The notes beneath the pieces were generated by a model. It saw nothing but the letters and a program-made list of their open reading frames with translations. It was not told the DNA's origin and did not search any database. DNA of 64,000 nucleotides, taken from positions 1,991,001 through 2,055,000 of the forward strand of contig NZ_JAATJC010000001.1 in NCBI RefSeq assembly GCF_011927725.1, in the 5' to 3' direction. Positions within the stretch are counted from its first letter, which is position 1. Every line of letters begins with the position of its first letter. This document shows positions 9,519 through 18,401 of this stretch, piece after piece. The stretch comes from Sphingomonas kaistensis. Its GTDB lineage: Bacteria; Pseudomonadota; Alphaproteobacteria; Sphingomonadales; Sphingomonadaceae. A program made the translations under genes and the position numbers.

Positions 9519-9547
9519 GGGCTCGGCCGCATGGCCGGGCCCTTTTT
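9519..9547 (+). terminator. Rho-independent terminator after trmD-rplS
   Basis: A 10-bp GC-rich stem (GGGCTCGGCC paired with GGCCGGGCCC, one G-T pair) with a GCAT loop is followed by TTTTTCTT. It lies 24 nt after the rplS stop and ends that operon. The convergent M28 peptidase gene stops just beyond it. Confidence 0.85.
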
Positions 9548-9557
9548 CTTGTGCGCG

Positions 9558-11813
9558 TCAGATCCGGATGCGTTCGATGGTGATGGTGGCATCCGGTTGA
9601 TATTGCGGCCGGGCGTGGGCTGGCCGCGCGGCCATCAGCGGCGCAGCGGCGGCGGGCAGCGCCCAGCGCGTGCCCGTCACCTGCAGCTTCACGGGCTGCG
9701 GCCCGACCAGCAGCTCGACCACCTGGCCGTCGCAGGAACGACCGGTGCAACTGAGGGTGTAAGGGCCCTTGGTGCCCTTGGAGTCGATTGCGCGGACCTG
9801 TCCTGGAATGCCGAGCCCGGCGATCGCCGCCCCCTCGGGCGCGAGCAGGACGATGCTGTCGGCACCGTTGGCCTGAAGCCGCAGCCGCACCCGCCGCCCA
9901 CCCGGTCGCGCCACCGCTTCCGCGGGCAGCGCGCGAGCCGGGACAAATCCCTCGACTGGCCGAGCCGGGGACAGCCAGCGCTGGCGCGTGCCGAGTGGCA
10001 GCGTGCCGAGCCGCCATTGGCCAAATTCTCTCCACGCTTCGGGCAAGGGCTTACGGTCGTTGACCACCGACCAGAACGGCTGGTCCGGCCCGGCGCCGAC
10101 GACATATTGCAGCGTCCATTGCTGCTGCCGGTCGGCGCTGTAGGCAGGAGCAAGCGCTGCCGGCAACCACGCCAGCGCGGCAAAAGCGGCCGCCACGGCC
10201 GCCACCCGCGACCAGCGCGCGCTTCCGAGCAACGGCTTCGCCTCGATCAGCCACGGCATCAGCACCATCCCGCCGAACAGCGCGAGGATCCACAGCGGTC
10301 CCGAGTTGACCAGATCCTGGATCAGTCCCAGCGCGGCGCCCATCGTCACGAACAGGGCCAGCGCGGCGAGCACGGCCACCCCAGTCTCGACCCCGGGCCA
10401 GCGACGACCGAGCAGGCTTCCGAGCGAGAAGATCACGGGCGGGATGATGAAATAGACCATCGCCCCCGGCGCAAACACACTGAACAGGATTCCGACGAGG
10501 ACGAACAGCAGCCACCAGGCTCGGCGCAGCTGCGGCACCGTCCAGCCGCGCATGGCTGCAAGCAGGGCGATTCCGGCGGCGATGACCCCGGCGTAGATCG
10601 CCAGCTCGCTCAGCGGCTGGTGGGCCCGCCAGAACTGTCCCTCGCGGACGCTTCCGACCAATGTCACGCCGATCCAGGCGACCGCCGCGCCGGCGAGCGG
10701 CGCGATCAGCAGCAGCGGAAGGGCGGTCAACACACCGCGCAGCACCCCGCGGCCATTCTCCCCGCGCCCCGGCAGGGAGGTGCTGGCGACCAGCAGGACC
10801 AGCGCCGCGAGGCTGAACAAGGATGGCGGCGCAAAGCTGATCAGCCAACGCGTGCCGACGTTCATGAAGAGACGCTCACCGTCTCGTTTCCTCATGTCGA
10901 CGCCATCCTGTCCCGCCACCGCGCTCGCGACCTGCAGCACCTGGTCCCCCATGTGCTGCAACGTCGCCGGATCCATCGCCGCCAGGTCGTCGCCAGGCGA
11001 ATGATAGCGCGTCTCGTTGCCGATCGGGGCGAAGTTCAGGGTCAGCCACTGCCGGTCCTCGGCAAAGGTGCTGACGTCGGTCGAATTGGGGATCAGCCGA
11101 TAGGCGCTGACCGCCAGGCTGTTGGCTACGGGGCTCCGAACGGCGTTCCGGTACAGCGCCACCGCCCCTGCATTGGGCTCCGACGTCTCGAACATGTTGA
11201 CCGGCCCGGTGGTGCCGCGTGCTTCGAGGTTGATCAGGGTATCGACGTTGCGGCTCAGCGGATCGGCATCGAGAAAGGCACGGGCACCGATCAACCCGAG
11301 TTCCTCGCCCTCGTTGAAGAGAAAGGTGACCGGGCGCCGCAGCGGGCGGTCCTTCAGCAGCGCCGCCACCTCCAGCATCGAGGCGACCCCGAGCCCGGCA
11401 TCGCTTGCGCCCGGGCCGACCGTCGAGCTGTCGTAATGCGAGTTGACCAGCAGGTGCTTGCCTGGAAGCCCACCGCCGATCGTCACCAGGACGTTGCGCA
11501 CCCTGGAACAGGATACGCCGCTCGACTTCTGGAGATTGTTACAGGCGAACCGGTCGGCGACCCTCGGCTCCAGCCCCAGCGCGCGGATCTCGGCGGCCAG
11601 CCGCTCACGGACGCCGTCGCTCGCGGCGCTGTCGGCGGGGTGGGGCGCTTCGTTCCCCAGCACCCGCGCCAGCCGCGCCTTTGCCCGCACCGCGTCGAAC
11701 TGGCCGGCGGCGGCTTCGGTGCGGAGCGGAGGCGGGAGGCTCAGCCAGCGGGTCGCCGCCATCCCCAGCAGCAATCCGGTGACGATCAGCGCCAGCAACC
11801 AGATCTTGCGCAT
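9558..11813 (-). CDS. Membrane-anchored M28 family metallopeptidase
   Basis: This 751-residue protein joins an N-terminal signal-anchor (residues 4-25) to a zinc peptidase domain of family M28 (about 50-300) and a polytopic membrane region with around eight segments (about 320-560), then a C-terminal soluble beta-rich part. Zinc ligands are visible: His of HYDS (near 126), Asp of PGASDAG, Glu-Glu of FNEGEELG, and a His after TRYHSPGDD. The layout resembles eukaryotic Fxna/ERMP1-type M28 proteins. The peptidase domain should face the periplasm. The substrate is unknown. It is convergent with rplS and divergent from asd. Confidence 0.87.
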   Translation of the reverse strand: MRKIWLLALIVTGLLLGMAATRWLSLPPPLRTEAAAGQFDAVRAKARLARVLGNEAPHPADSAASDGVRERLAAEIRALGLEPRVADRFACNNLQKSSGVSCSRVRNVLVTIGGGLPGKHLLVNSHYDSSTVGPGASDAGLGVASMLEVAALLKDRPLRRPVTFLFNEGEELGLIGARAFLDADPLSRNVDTLINLEARGTTGPVNMFETSEPNAGAVALYRNAVRSPVANSLAVSAYRLIPNSTDVSTFAEDRQWLTLNFAPIGNETRYHSPGDDLAAMDPATLQHMGDQVLQVASAVAGQDGVDMRKRDGERLFMNVGTRWLISFAPPSLFSLAALVLLVASTSLPGRGENGRGVLRGVLTALPLLLIAPLAGAAVAWIGVTLVGSVREGQFWRAHQPLSELAIYAGVIAAGIALLAAMRGWTVPQLRRAWWLLFVLVGILFSVFAPGAMVYFIIPPVIFSLGSLLGRRWPGVETGVAVLAALALFVTMGAALGLIQDLVNSGPLWILALFGGMVLMPWLIEAKPLLGSARWSRVAAVAAAFAALAWLPAALAPAYSADRQQQWTLQYVVGAGPDQPFWSVVNDRKPLPEAWREFGQWRLGTLPLGTRQRWLSPARPVEGFVPARALPAEAVARPGGRRVRLRLQANGADSIVLLAPEGAAIAGLGIPGQVRAIDSKGTKGPYTLSCTGRSCDGQVVELLVGPQPVKLQVTGTRWALPAAAAPLMAARPAHARPQYQPDATITIERIRI

Positions 11814-11872
11814 CCGTCACCCCTCGCCACATGCCAGCGCTCAGGATAAGGCCGCCCCCAAGGAGAACAAGC

Positions 11873-12898
11873 ATGGGTTATCGGGTCGTCGTGGTCGGCG
11901 CGACGGGCAATGTCGGGCGCGAAATGCTGCAGATCCTGTCCGAGCGGCAATTCCCGCTGGACGAGGTCGCGGCCGTCGCCTCCAGCCGTAGCCAGGGCGA
12001 CATCATCGATTTCGGCGACAGCGGCGAGGAGCTGAAGGTCGTCAACATCGACAACTTCGACTTCACCGGTTGGGACATCGCCCTGTTCGCCGCCGGATCG
12101 GCTGCCAGCAAGGCCCATGCTCCGCGTGCAGCGGCGGCGGGCTGCACGGTGATCGACAACAGCTCGCTCTACCGGATGGACCCCGACGTCCCGCTGATCG
12201 TGCCCGAGGTGAACCCCGAGGCGCTGGCCGGCTACAAGGCCCGCAACATCATCGCCAATCCCAATTGCTCCACCGCGCAGATGGTGGTGGCCCTGAAGCC
12301 GCTGCACGATGCTGCCGGGATCAAGCGGGTGGTCGTCTCGACCTACCAATCGGTGTCGGGCAGCGGCAAGCAGGGCATGGACGAGCTGTTCAACCAGTCG
12401 CGCAACATCTTCGTCGGCGACAGCGCCGAGTCCGCCTTCTATCCCAAGCAGATCGCCTTCAACGTCATCCCCCACATCGACGATTTCCTCGATGACGGGT
12501 CGACCAAGGAGGAATGGAAGATGGTGGTCGAAACCAAGAAGATCCTCGATCCCAGGATCAAGGTCACGGCGACCTGCGTCCGTGTCCCGGTGTTCGTCGG
12601 GCACTCGGAAAGCATCAACATCGAGTTCGAGCGCGAGATCGGCGCCCAGGAAGCGCAGGACATCCTGCGCGAATCGCCCGGCGTCATGGTGATCGATAAG
12701 CGCGAGCCCGGCGGCTACATCACCCCGGTCGAGTGCGTCGGCGACTATGCCACGTTCGTGTCCCGCGTCCGCGAGGATCCGACGGTCGAGAACGGCCTCA
12801 ACCTGTGGTGCGTCAGCGACAACCTGCGCAAAGGTGCCGCGCTGAACGCGGTGCAGATCGCCGAGCTGCTGGGCCGCAAGCACCTGCAGAAGGGCTGA
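11873..12898 (+). CDS. asd: Aspartate-semialdehyde dehydrogenase
   Basis: Asd reduces aspartyl phosphate to aspartate semialdehyde with NADPH, the branch point for lysine, diaminopimelate, threonine and methionine. The 341-residue protein has the Rossmann motif VVVVGATGNVGREMLQ at 4-19, the catalytic Cys in NPNCSTAQM, and the typical TYQSVSGSGKQGMDEL segment. The ATG at 11873 follows AAGGAG at good spacing, so upstream in-frame extension is not used. A DUF2238-type gene and a GFA-family gene follow in tight overlap. Confidence 0.97.
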   Translation: MGYRVVVVGATGNVGREMLQILSERQFPLDEVAAVASSRSQGDIIDFGDSGEELKVVNIDNFDFTGWDIALFAAGSAASKAHAPRAAAAGCTVIDNSSLYRMDPDVPLIVPEVNPEALAGYKARNIIANPNCSTAQMVVALKPLHDAAGIKRVVVSTYQSVSGSGKQGMDELFNQSRNIFVGDSAESAFYPKQIAFNVIPHIDDFLDDGSTKEEWKMVVETKKILDPRIKVTATCVRVPVFVGHSESINIEFEREIGAQEAQDILRESPGVMVIDKREPGGYITPVECVGDYATFVSRVREDPTVENGLNLWCVSDNLRKGAALNAVQIAELLGRKHLQKG

Positions 12899-13494
12899 GC
12901 CTGACCCTCCCGCGTTCTCAGCAAGCGTTACTGGCTCTTCTCGCGCTCGGCATTCCGCTGAGCGCCTGGGGAGCGCTCTATCCCCAGAACACTTGGCTGC
13001 AGGTCGGGCCGGTCGCCTTGTTCCTGCCGGCTGCTTGGGCGGCGTTGCGGCGCTGGCCATTGTCGACAGCCTCGGTGGCTTGCCTGGCGCTGTTCATCGG
13101 CCTCCACCTGCTGGCGGCGCGGTGGAGCTACAGTTTCGTGCCCTATCGCGAATGGCTTGGGCTGGCGGAGGAGGGGCGCAACCACTTCGACCGGTTGATC
13201 CATTTCCTGTTCGGTCTGCTGTGGACGTTACCACTGGCCGAGGCTGCGCGGCGCCATGCCGGCTATTTGGCGGGAAAGGCGCTGCTGTTCGCTTTCCTTG
13301 CCGTGCAATCGGTCAGCGCCGTCTACGAGATATTCGAGTGGAGCCTCGCTCTCCTCATGGCACCTGAGTCCGCCGAGGCTTACAATGGCCAGCAGGGCGA
13401 CGGCTTCGACGCGCAAAAGGATATGGCGCTGGCCTTGGCCGGCAACATCCTGGCGCTGGCCACGCTGTCGCTCGTCGGAAGGAGCAAGAGATGA
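12895..13494 (+). CDS. DUF2238 (YjdF-like) membrane protein
   Basis: This roughly 199-residue polytopic protein carries the DUF2238/YjdF signature: NHFDRLIHFLFGLL near 98-111, SAVYEIFEWS, and an ending with GDGFDAQKDMALALAGN. Five to six hydrophobic segments are visible, so it sits in the inner membrane; its function is unknown. No ATG, GTG or TTG lies in a sensible place. A CTG at 12895 overlaps the asd stop as CTGA, and another CTG is at 12901; the next TTG, near 13018, would remove the first helix. A non-standard CTG start coupled to asd is therefore inferred. Its own stop overlaps the next gene as ATGA. Confidence 0.75.
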   Translation: MSLTLPRSQQALLALLALGIPLSAWGALYPQNTWLQVGPVALFLPAAWAALRRWPLSTASVACLALFIGLHLLAARWSYSFVPYREWLGLAEEGRNHFDRLIHFLFGLLWTLPLAEAARRHAGYLAGKALLFAFLAVQSVSAVYEIFEWSLALLMAPESAEAYNGQQGDGFDAQKDMALALAGNILALATLSLVGRSKR

Positions 13495-13922
13495 CAACCA
13501 TGACCGGCGGCTGCCTGTGCGGTGCTAAACGCTTCACGGCCGAGGTGGGCGAGGAAAAGGCCTATCTCTGCCATTGCCGACTGTGCCAGCGCGCCACCGG
13601 CAACGTCAGCATCGCGATGGTCGTCCTCCCCACCGCGACGATCAAATGGGACGGCGAGCCCGACTGGTACCGCAGCAGCGCCATCGCCGAGCGTCCGTTC
13701 TGCGCCACCTGCGGCACCAGCCTCGGATTTCGCTACATCGATTCGCCTGAGAAGATGGACCTGACCGTCGCCTCGTTCGACGACCCGAGCGTCTTCACGC
13801 CGCACTATCACTTCGGTGCCGAGAGCATACACCGCCCCTGGCTCAACACCGAAGGTCTGCCGGAGACCCGCAGCGACGAATATCCGGCCCTGCAGGAGCG
13901 CTGGGCCAAGGCCGAGCGCTGA
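13491..13922 (+). CDS. GFA/CENP-V family zinc protein
   Basis: This 143-residue protein is of the glutathione-dependent formaldehyde-activating enzyme (GFA) fold. It shows the zinc-binding cysteines of the family: GGCLCGA near 7-12, CHCRLCQ near 28-33, and CATCGTSL near 72-79. Family members bind glutathione or S-hydroxymethylglutathione, but most, including this one, have no proven reaction. The ATG overlaps the stop of the DUF2238 gene by 4 nt, so it belongs to the asd transcript. Confidence 0.85.
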   Translation: MTTMTGGCLCGAKRFTAEVGEEKAYLCHCRLCQRATGNVSIAMVVLPTATIKWDGEPDWYRSSAIAERPFCATCGTSLGFRYIDSPEKMDLTVASFDDPSVFTPHYHFGAESIHRPWLNTEGLPETRSDEYPALQERWAKAER

Positions 13923-13935
13923 CGCCACCAAAAGA

Positions 13936-13967
13936 AAAGGGCGCCCCGCGCGAACGGGACGCCCTTT
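13936..13967. terminator. Bidirectional terminator between GFA gene and rpsI
   Basis: A 12-position stem with one mismatch (AAAGGGCGCCCC against GGGACGCCCTTT) and an 8-nt loop lies between two convergent genes. On the minus strand it is followed by TCTTTT, so it should end the rplM-rpsI transcript; on the plus strand the tail is only CCG, so termination there is weaker. Confidence 0.75.
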
Positions 13968-13989
13968 CCGGCATGAGGATGGGAGACGC

Positions 13990-14571
13990 TTAGCGCTTCG
14001 AGAACTGGAAGCTGCGGCGGGCCTTCGCCTTGCCGTACTTCTTGCGCTCGACGACGCGCGAATCGCGGGTCAGGAAACCGGCCCGCTTTACCGTGGTGCG
14101 CAGGATCGGCTCGTAGCGCGACAGCGCCTGGGCGATGCCGTGCAGCACCGCGCCGGCCTGGCCCGACAGACCGCCGCCCTTGACGGTGGCGATGATGTCA
14201 TACTGGCCGGCACGATCGGTGATCCCGAACGGCTGGTTGATGACCAGACGCAGGGTCGGACGCGCGAAATAGACTTCCTGGTCGCGGCCGTTGACGACGA
14301 TCTTGCCCGAACCCGGCTTCAGCCAGACCCGCGCAACGGCGTCCTTGCGGCGGCCGGTCGCATAGGCGCGGCCATACTTGTCGAGCTGCTGCTCGCGCAG
14401 CGGGGCGTCGGACACGGCCGGCACGAACGGCTGCGGCTCGTCATTCGCTTCCGGGGCAGCGGCTTCGGCGCCTTCGGTGCCGGCGTTCTCGGCCGGAGCA
14501 GCGCTCTCGGCTTCCGGAGCCGGCTGGCTGGTCAGCGCAGCGAGATCGGAGAGGGACTTCTTGTCGGCCAT
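13990..14571 (-). CDS. rpsI: 30S ribosomal protein S9
   Basis: S9 contacts the P-site tRNA with its basic C-terminal tail. The conserved S9 domain starts at about residue 65 ([22 protein letters not shown]) and ends with the typical [17 protein letters not shown]. The 193-residue protein is longer than the usual 130 because of a low-complexity, Ala/Glu/Pro-rich N-terminal extension of about 60 residues, a form seen in sphingomonads and relatives. It lies 1 nt after rplM, the classical pair. Confidence 0.97.
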   Translation of the reverse strand: MADKKSLSDLAALTSQPAPEAESAAPAENAGTEGAEAAAPEANDEPQPFVPAVSDAPLREQQLDKYGRAYATGRRKDAVARVWLKPGSGKIVVNGRDQEVYFARPTLRLVINQPFGITDRAGQYDIIATVKGGGLSGQAGAVLHGIAQALSRYEPILRTTVKRAGFLTRDSRVVERKKYGKAKARRSFQFSKR

Positions 14572-14572
14572 G

Positions 14573-15052
14573 TTATGCGCCCACCTTGTTCTTGCGGTTC
14601 ATCGACGCGACGTCGAGCGTCTGCGGGTCCTGGCCGGCATGGGGATGCTCGGTCCCGTTGTAGAGGTGCAGGGCACGCATCTGGTCGCGGCCGAGCGGAC
14701 CGCGCGGAATCATCCGCTCGACGGCCTTTTCGAGGACGCGCTCGGGGAAACGACCTTCGAGCACCTTGGCCGCAGTGGTCTCCTTGAGGCCGCCCGCATA
14801 ACCGGTGTGCTTATAGTAGATCTTCTGCTGCAGCTTGCGGCCGGTGAAGCGCACCTTGTCAGCGTTGATGACGACGACATGATCGCCGCAATCGACGTGC
14901 GGGGTGAAGCTCGGCTTGTGCTTGCCGCGCAGGATGTTGGCGATCAGCGTGGCCACGCGGCCAACGACCAGACCTTCGGCATCAATCAGATGCCACTTCT
15001 TCTCGACCTCAGCCGGCTTCGCCGACTTGGTGGTCTTCATCAGCGCCTTCAT
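14573..15052 (-). CDS. rplM: 50S ribosomal protein L13
   Basis: L13 is an early-assembly protein of the large subunit. The 159-residue sequence shows the family landmarks [31 protein letters not shown], and [30 protein letters not shown]. It begins MKALMKTTK; the second Met is an alternative start. It is the first gene of the rplM-rpsI operon. The 126 nt upstream, shared with the end of cutA, hold its promoter, which I could not fix by eye. Confidence 0.97.
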   Translation of the reverse strand: MKALMKTTKSAKPAEVEKKWHLIDAEGLVVGRVATLIANILRGKHKPSFTPHVDCGDHVVVINADKVRFTGRKLQQKIYYKHTGYAGGLKETTAAKVLEGRFPERVLEKAVERMIPRGPLGRDQMRALHLYNGTEHPHAGQDPQTLDVASMNRKNKVGA

Positions 15053-15178
15053 GGCTGAAAACCCTTTTTCAAACAGGAAAACGCCACCCGTCCGGGCAGC
15101 GCTTGTGCGGGCCTAATCGCGTCGAGGGGGCCGAAAGTCAAGCAAAACGGCGGCTTTTCGGGCGGGTAAAATGTTACC

Positions 15179-15499
15179 CTATGCCTGGAGCACGCTTCGC
15201 GCGACCCACTTTTCATAGCCGTCCAGCGCGCGATCGACCGGCCAGACGGTGATCGCCGGGACATCATAGCTGTGGAGCAGGGTCAGGCGCTCGACCAGCC
15301 GGTTGGCCACGTCGTCGGTGGTCTTGAACAGGGCAGGGACCTCGCGCGCCTCCTCGACCCGGCCGTCCCATCGGTAGAAGGACCGGCACGGCGCCATGAT
15401 GTTGACGCAGGCGGCGAGGCTTTCCTCGACCACCAGCCGTCCGATCCGGCGCGCCTCTTCATCGTCGGCGAACACGCAATAGACGGTGGCGATGCTCAT
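15179..15499 (-). CDS. cutA: Divalent-cation tolerance protein CutA
   Basis: This 106-residue protein has the trimeric ferredoxin-like CutA fold, with the landmarks SLAACVNIM, SFYRWDGRVEE, VPALFKT and HSYDVPAITVWPV. The family is linked to copper and divalent-metal tolerance in Escherichia coli, but the molecular role is debated. Its start overlaps the ctaA stop by 4 nt (ATGA), so it is cotranscribed with heme A synthase. Confidence 0.94.
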   Translation of the reverse strand: MSIATVYCVFADDEEARRIGRLVVEESLAACVNIMAPCRSFYRWDGRVEEAREVPALFKTTDDVANRLVERLTLLHSYDVPAITVWPVDRALDGYEKWVARSVLQA

Positions 15500-16611
15500 C
15501 GTGCCTCTGCCTCGCTTGGGACCAGCGGAAAGTTGGGTTCATCCTCGAAGCCCCTGGTGCCGGGCAGGGTCGAGGCAGTCGCGCGCGCACCTGCCAGACG
15601 GTGGACCGCCGCAACGAAGCTTGCCACCACCAGCACCGCGGTCGCCTGGTGCGCCACCGCGACATGCAGGTTCATTCCCGACAGCAAAGTCCCGATGCCG
15701 AGCAGGATCTGCAGGCCGATCGCCGCATGCAGTGCGGCCGAATGGCGCCGGCTCAGCGTGCGGACGCGGCGGGCAAGGGCGACCGCGAACACCAGCACCA
15801 CGAACGCCCACCAGCGGTGGATGAACTGCACGGTGATCGGATTGTCGACGAAATTGCGGAAGAAGGGCTCCAGCCACGGAGCAGCGCTGGGATAGATTTC
15901 GTCGCCCATCAGCGGCCAGCTGTTGAACGCGTAGCCGGCGTCCAGCCCGGCAACATAAGCCCCGAACAGCAATTGCAGGGCCAGCGCCGCAAATGCCCAC
16001 AGCCCAATCGTCGGAATCCGCCGCGGCACCGCCCCCTCGGAGCGCAGGTCGAGCGCGGTCCACAGGGTGAAGCCGAAGATGAGCAGCGCCGTCAGCAGGT
16101 GTACGGCCAGCCGGACGTGACTGACGTCGGTCCGCTCGGTCAGTCCGCTCGCCACCATCCACCAGCCGATCGCGCCCTGCACGCAGACCAGGAGGAAGAT
16201 GCTGCCCGTCCGCCAGCCGTAACGGCGGGGAATCGCCTTCTTCACCGCGAACCACAGCAGCGGCAGCAAGGCGACCAGCCCGATCACCCGGCCAAGCTGG
16301 CGATGCACCCACTCCCAGAAGAAGATGTTCTTGAAGTCGGCCAGGCTCATGCCATTGTTGATCTGCTGATATTCGGGGATCCGCTTGTAGAGCTCGAACT
16401 CGCGCAGCCACTGGGCCTCGGTGATCGGCGGGATCGCGCCGCTGATCGGCTTCCATTCGGTGATCGACAGCCCGCTTTCGGTCAGCCGGGTGATCCCGCC
16501 GACCACCACCATGACGAAGATCAGCGCGCACAGGCTCAGCAGCCAGTTCGAGACGGCAAGCGGGCGAGCGGTAGGGCGGGGCAGGGCGGCGTCGGTCATC
16601 AGGGCGGCCAT
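15496..16611 (-). CDS. ctaA: Heme A synthase (COX15 type)
   Basis: CtaA oxidises the C8 methyl of heme O to a formyl group, giving heme A for aa3-type cytochrome c oxidase. The 371-residue inner-membrane protein has eight hydrophobic segments and the conserved histidines of the family in EWVHRQLGR, VRLAVHLLTA, FIHRWWAF and VAHQATA. The segment ITRLTESGLSITEWKPISG is the signature of the alphaproteobacterial/mitochondrial group. It implies that the organism respires aerobically with heme A. Confidence 0.96.
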   Translation of the reverse strand: MAALMTDAALPRPTARPLAVSNWLLSLCALIFVMVVVGGITRLTESGLSITEWKPISGAIPPITEAQWLREFELYKRIPEYQQINNGMSLADFKNIFFWEWVHRQLGRVIGLVALLPLLWFAVKKAIPRRYGWRTGSIFLLVCVQGAIGWWMVASGLTERTDVSHVRLAVHLLTALLIFGFTLWTALDLRSEGAVPRRIPTIGLWAFAALALQLLFGAYVAGLDAGYAFNSWPLMGDEIYPSAAPWLEPFFRNFVDNPITVQFIHRWWAFVVLVFAVALARRVRTLSRRHSAALHAAIGLQILLGIGTLLSGMNLHVAVAHQATAVLVVASFVAAVHRLAGARATASTLPGTRGFEDEPNFPLVPSEAEAR

Positions 16612-16699
16612 ATGGTCGCCTCGCGGAACGCGGGCAAGCGGACCAATTGTCCACCCGATCGGAGCAACAAAAGCATCGCGAGACGTTGTAACCTGTCCA

Positions 16700-16716
16700 A
16701 TGTTGCACTATAACAT
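16700..16716. promoter_or_regulatory. Putative Zur-type operator upstream of merC-like gene
   Basis: The 17-bp sequence ATGTTGCACTATAACAT is an imperfect palindrome (outer five bases match exactly) resembling the TGTTATANTATAACA type of Zur box known in alphaproteobacteria. It lies 12 nt before the MerC-domain start, between two divergent genes, and a Fur/Zur-family gene is about 1.2 kb downstream. Binding by Zur is inferred from similarity only. Confidence 0.45.
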
Positions 16717-16728
16717 CGGCACGCGATC

Positions 16729-17118
16729 ATGAGTGACACACACGCCTCGACTCACCTGTGGGACCGGATGGCCATCGGCCTGTCCGGGCTGTGCCTAGTC
16801 CATTGCATCGCCACCACCGTGCTGCTGGCCTTCATGTCGGCGTTCGGCGGCCTGCTCGGCTCGCACTGGATCCATGAGATCGGCCTGACCCTGGCGATGG
16901 CGCTCGGCGCCTTCGCGCTTGGCCGCGGCATCCTCGAGCATGGCTTTGTCATGCCCAGCGCGGTCGGCGGCATGGGGCTTGGCGTCATGGCCGGCTCGCT
17001 GACCTTGCCGCATGACGGAACCGAGGCGGTGGCGACCATGCTCGGCGTGCTGATCCTCGCGCTCGGCCACGACCTCAACCGCCGTGGCACCGCTCATCCG
17101 TTCGGCCGCCGGGCCTAG
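16729..17118 (+). CDS. MerC domain-containing membrane protein
   Basis: This 129-residue protein matches the MerC family of small four-helix inner-membrane proteins. It has the family Cys-His pair in GLCLVHCIATT near residues 21-31 and four hydrophobic segments. Classical MerC imports mercuric ions; chromosomal homologs outside mer operons, as here, are likely to handle another soft metal such as zinc. The putative Zur-type palindrome directly upstream and the Zur-like gene nearby support a zinc-linked role. The stop overlaps that of the convergent TMEM175-type gene. Confidence 0.8.
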   Translation: MSDTHASTHLWDRMAIGLSGLCLVHCIATTVLLAFMSAFGGLLGSHWIHEIGLTLAMALGAFALGRGILEHGFVMPSAVGGMGLGVMAGSLTLPHDGTEAVATMLGVLILALGHDLNRRGTAHPFGRRA

Positions 17119-17810
17119 CCTTCGCCCTCGATGACCGGCGCCTCGGTCAGGTAGCGCGGCGTTTCGGGCGGCTGGAGCTTGGCCAGCACTCCCATCCAGC
17201 TCATCGTGATCCCGACCGGCCACCACAGCCACACCAGCACCGCCGCCAGGACGTTCCAGGCCGTGATCGCCCGGTAACGGCGGGTCAGCCGCGCCAGATA
17301 GGCCGGGTCCAACCGGGAATCGACATGGCCATGCGCGTTGCCGACCGTCCATTTCAGCAACCAGGTCAAAGACGTCAGCGCCAGGCTGCAGGACAGGAAT
17401 GCCGCCGAATCCGGCACCGCCTCGGCATGCAGCAGGCTTTCGGTAAATGCCCGCACCGGAAAGGCGATGTAGCCGATCATGGTCAGGAACAGCACCGTCG
17501 CCAGCAGGAAGTAATGACCGGTCGTGCGGTAGATCGCGCCCGAGAAATGATGGTGCACCCAGTATAAGCCGATCACCATGCTCGCGAGCAGGTAGTTGAG
17601 ATTTTCCGGCCAGCCCTCCAGCAGCCGTGCCCCGAACCCGGCGCCCGAGCCCTGCAGCGAGGGCAATGCGACGTTGAAGATGGGCAGGGTGAAAGCGATC
17701 GCGAACACCCCGTCGGCGAACGCCTCCATCCGCGAGGTGCCGCGGGTCGCGCCTTCGCCCTCATGGTCGTCGCGCCGGACCGGCGCCTGGGGATCGAGGG
17801 GAGTCGACAT
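17115..17810 (-). CDS. TMEM175/DUF1211 family potassium channel-like protein
   Basis: The protein (231 residues from MSTPLDPQ) contains RMEAFADGVFAIAFTLPIF near 27-45, the first-helix signature of TMEM175-type channels (usually FSDGVFAIA), followed by five further membrane segments. Bacterial members form tetrameric, weakly selective potassium channels. Ser is replaced by Ala in the FSD motif here. The frame extends to 17882, but that would overlap the divergent Zur-like gene start, so the Met at 17810 is preferred. Confidence 0.82.
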   Translation of the reverse strand: MSTPLDPQAPVRRDDHEGEGATRGTSRMEAFADGVFAIAFTLPIFNVALPSLQGSGAGFGARLLEGWPENLNYLLASMVIGLYWVHHHFSGAIYRTTGHYFLLATVLFLTMIGYIAFPVRAFTESLLHAEAVPDSAAFLSCSLALTSLTWLLKWTVGNAHGHVDSRLDPAYLARLTRRYRAITAWNVLAAVLVWLWWPVGITMSWMGVLAKLQPPETPRYLTEAPVIEGEG

Positions 17811-17880
17811 GGGGTCGCAACGGGCCACGGTGCCCACTGGTTCACTTGTGGAACCGCGTCCCGCGCGCCTATATACGAGC

Positions 17881-18345
17881 ATGGCCAGGCACGATCATCA
17901 CGACCACGGCGGCGCGGACCTCAAAAGCGCCGCGCGGGACCGGCTGACGGAGAGCGGCGAGCAATGGACGGGCATGCGCGAAGCGGTGTTCGACGCCCTT
18001 GCCGGCTTCGACCGGCCGGCCAGCGCCTATGACATCGCCGAGGCCGTCAGCAAGGCGCAGGACCGCCGGGTCGCCGCCAATAGCGTGTACCGCATCCTCG
18101 ACCTGTTCGTCGGCGCCAATCTCGCCCGCCGGGTCGAGAGCGCCAATGCCTATGTCGCCAACAACCACCCGGGCTGCCTGCACGATTGCATCTTTCTGAT
18201 CTGCGACACCTGCGGCCAGGCCAAGCATATCGACGACGACAGCATCTCCAACGGCGTCCGCAAGGCCGCCGAAAAGAGCGGTTTCGCACCGACCCGCCCG
18301 GTGATCGAAGTCCGCGGCACCTGTGAGGATTGCGCGGAAGCCTGA
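17881..18345 (+). CDS. zur: Fur-family transcriptional repressor, Zur-like
   Basis: This 154-residue Fur-superfamily protein has a winged-helix domain (SAYDIAEAVSKAQDRRVAANSVYRILDLFV) and a metal-binding C-terminal half with HPGCLHDCIFLICDTCG near 99-115 and CEDC near the end, giving the two CxxC pairs of a structural zinc site. The Leu-Ile-Cys-x-x-Cys-Gly context and the His-rich N-terminus (HDHHDHGG) fit Zur, the zinc-uptake regulator, better than iron-responsive Fur/Mur. The nearby MerC-type gene carries a Zur-box-like palindrome. Assignment to Zur rather than another Fur paralog is an inference. Confidence 0.8.
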   Translation: MARHDHHDHGGADLKSAARDRLTESGEQWTGMREAVFDALAGFDRPASAYDIAEAVSKAQDRRVAANSVYRILDLFVGANLARRVESANAYVANNHPGCLHDCIFLICDTCGQAKHIDDDSISNGVRKAAEKSGFAPTRPVIEVRGTCEDCAEA

Positions 18346-18401
18346 TCGGCCTCAAAGCCCTATTCGACTTCGCGTGCAGCTGGTTGTAGGGCAACATCCT
18401 T

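Noticed and set aside
9531..11849. Plus-strand open frame of over 700 codons opposite the M28 peptidase gene
   Set aside because: It is the antisense shadow of a well-recognised gene in a GC-rich genome; the protein is Arg/Gln/His-rich low complexity without any domain.
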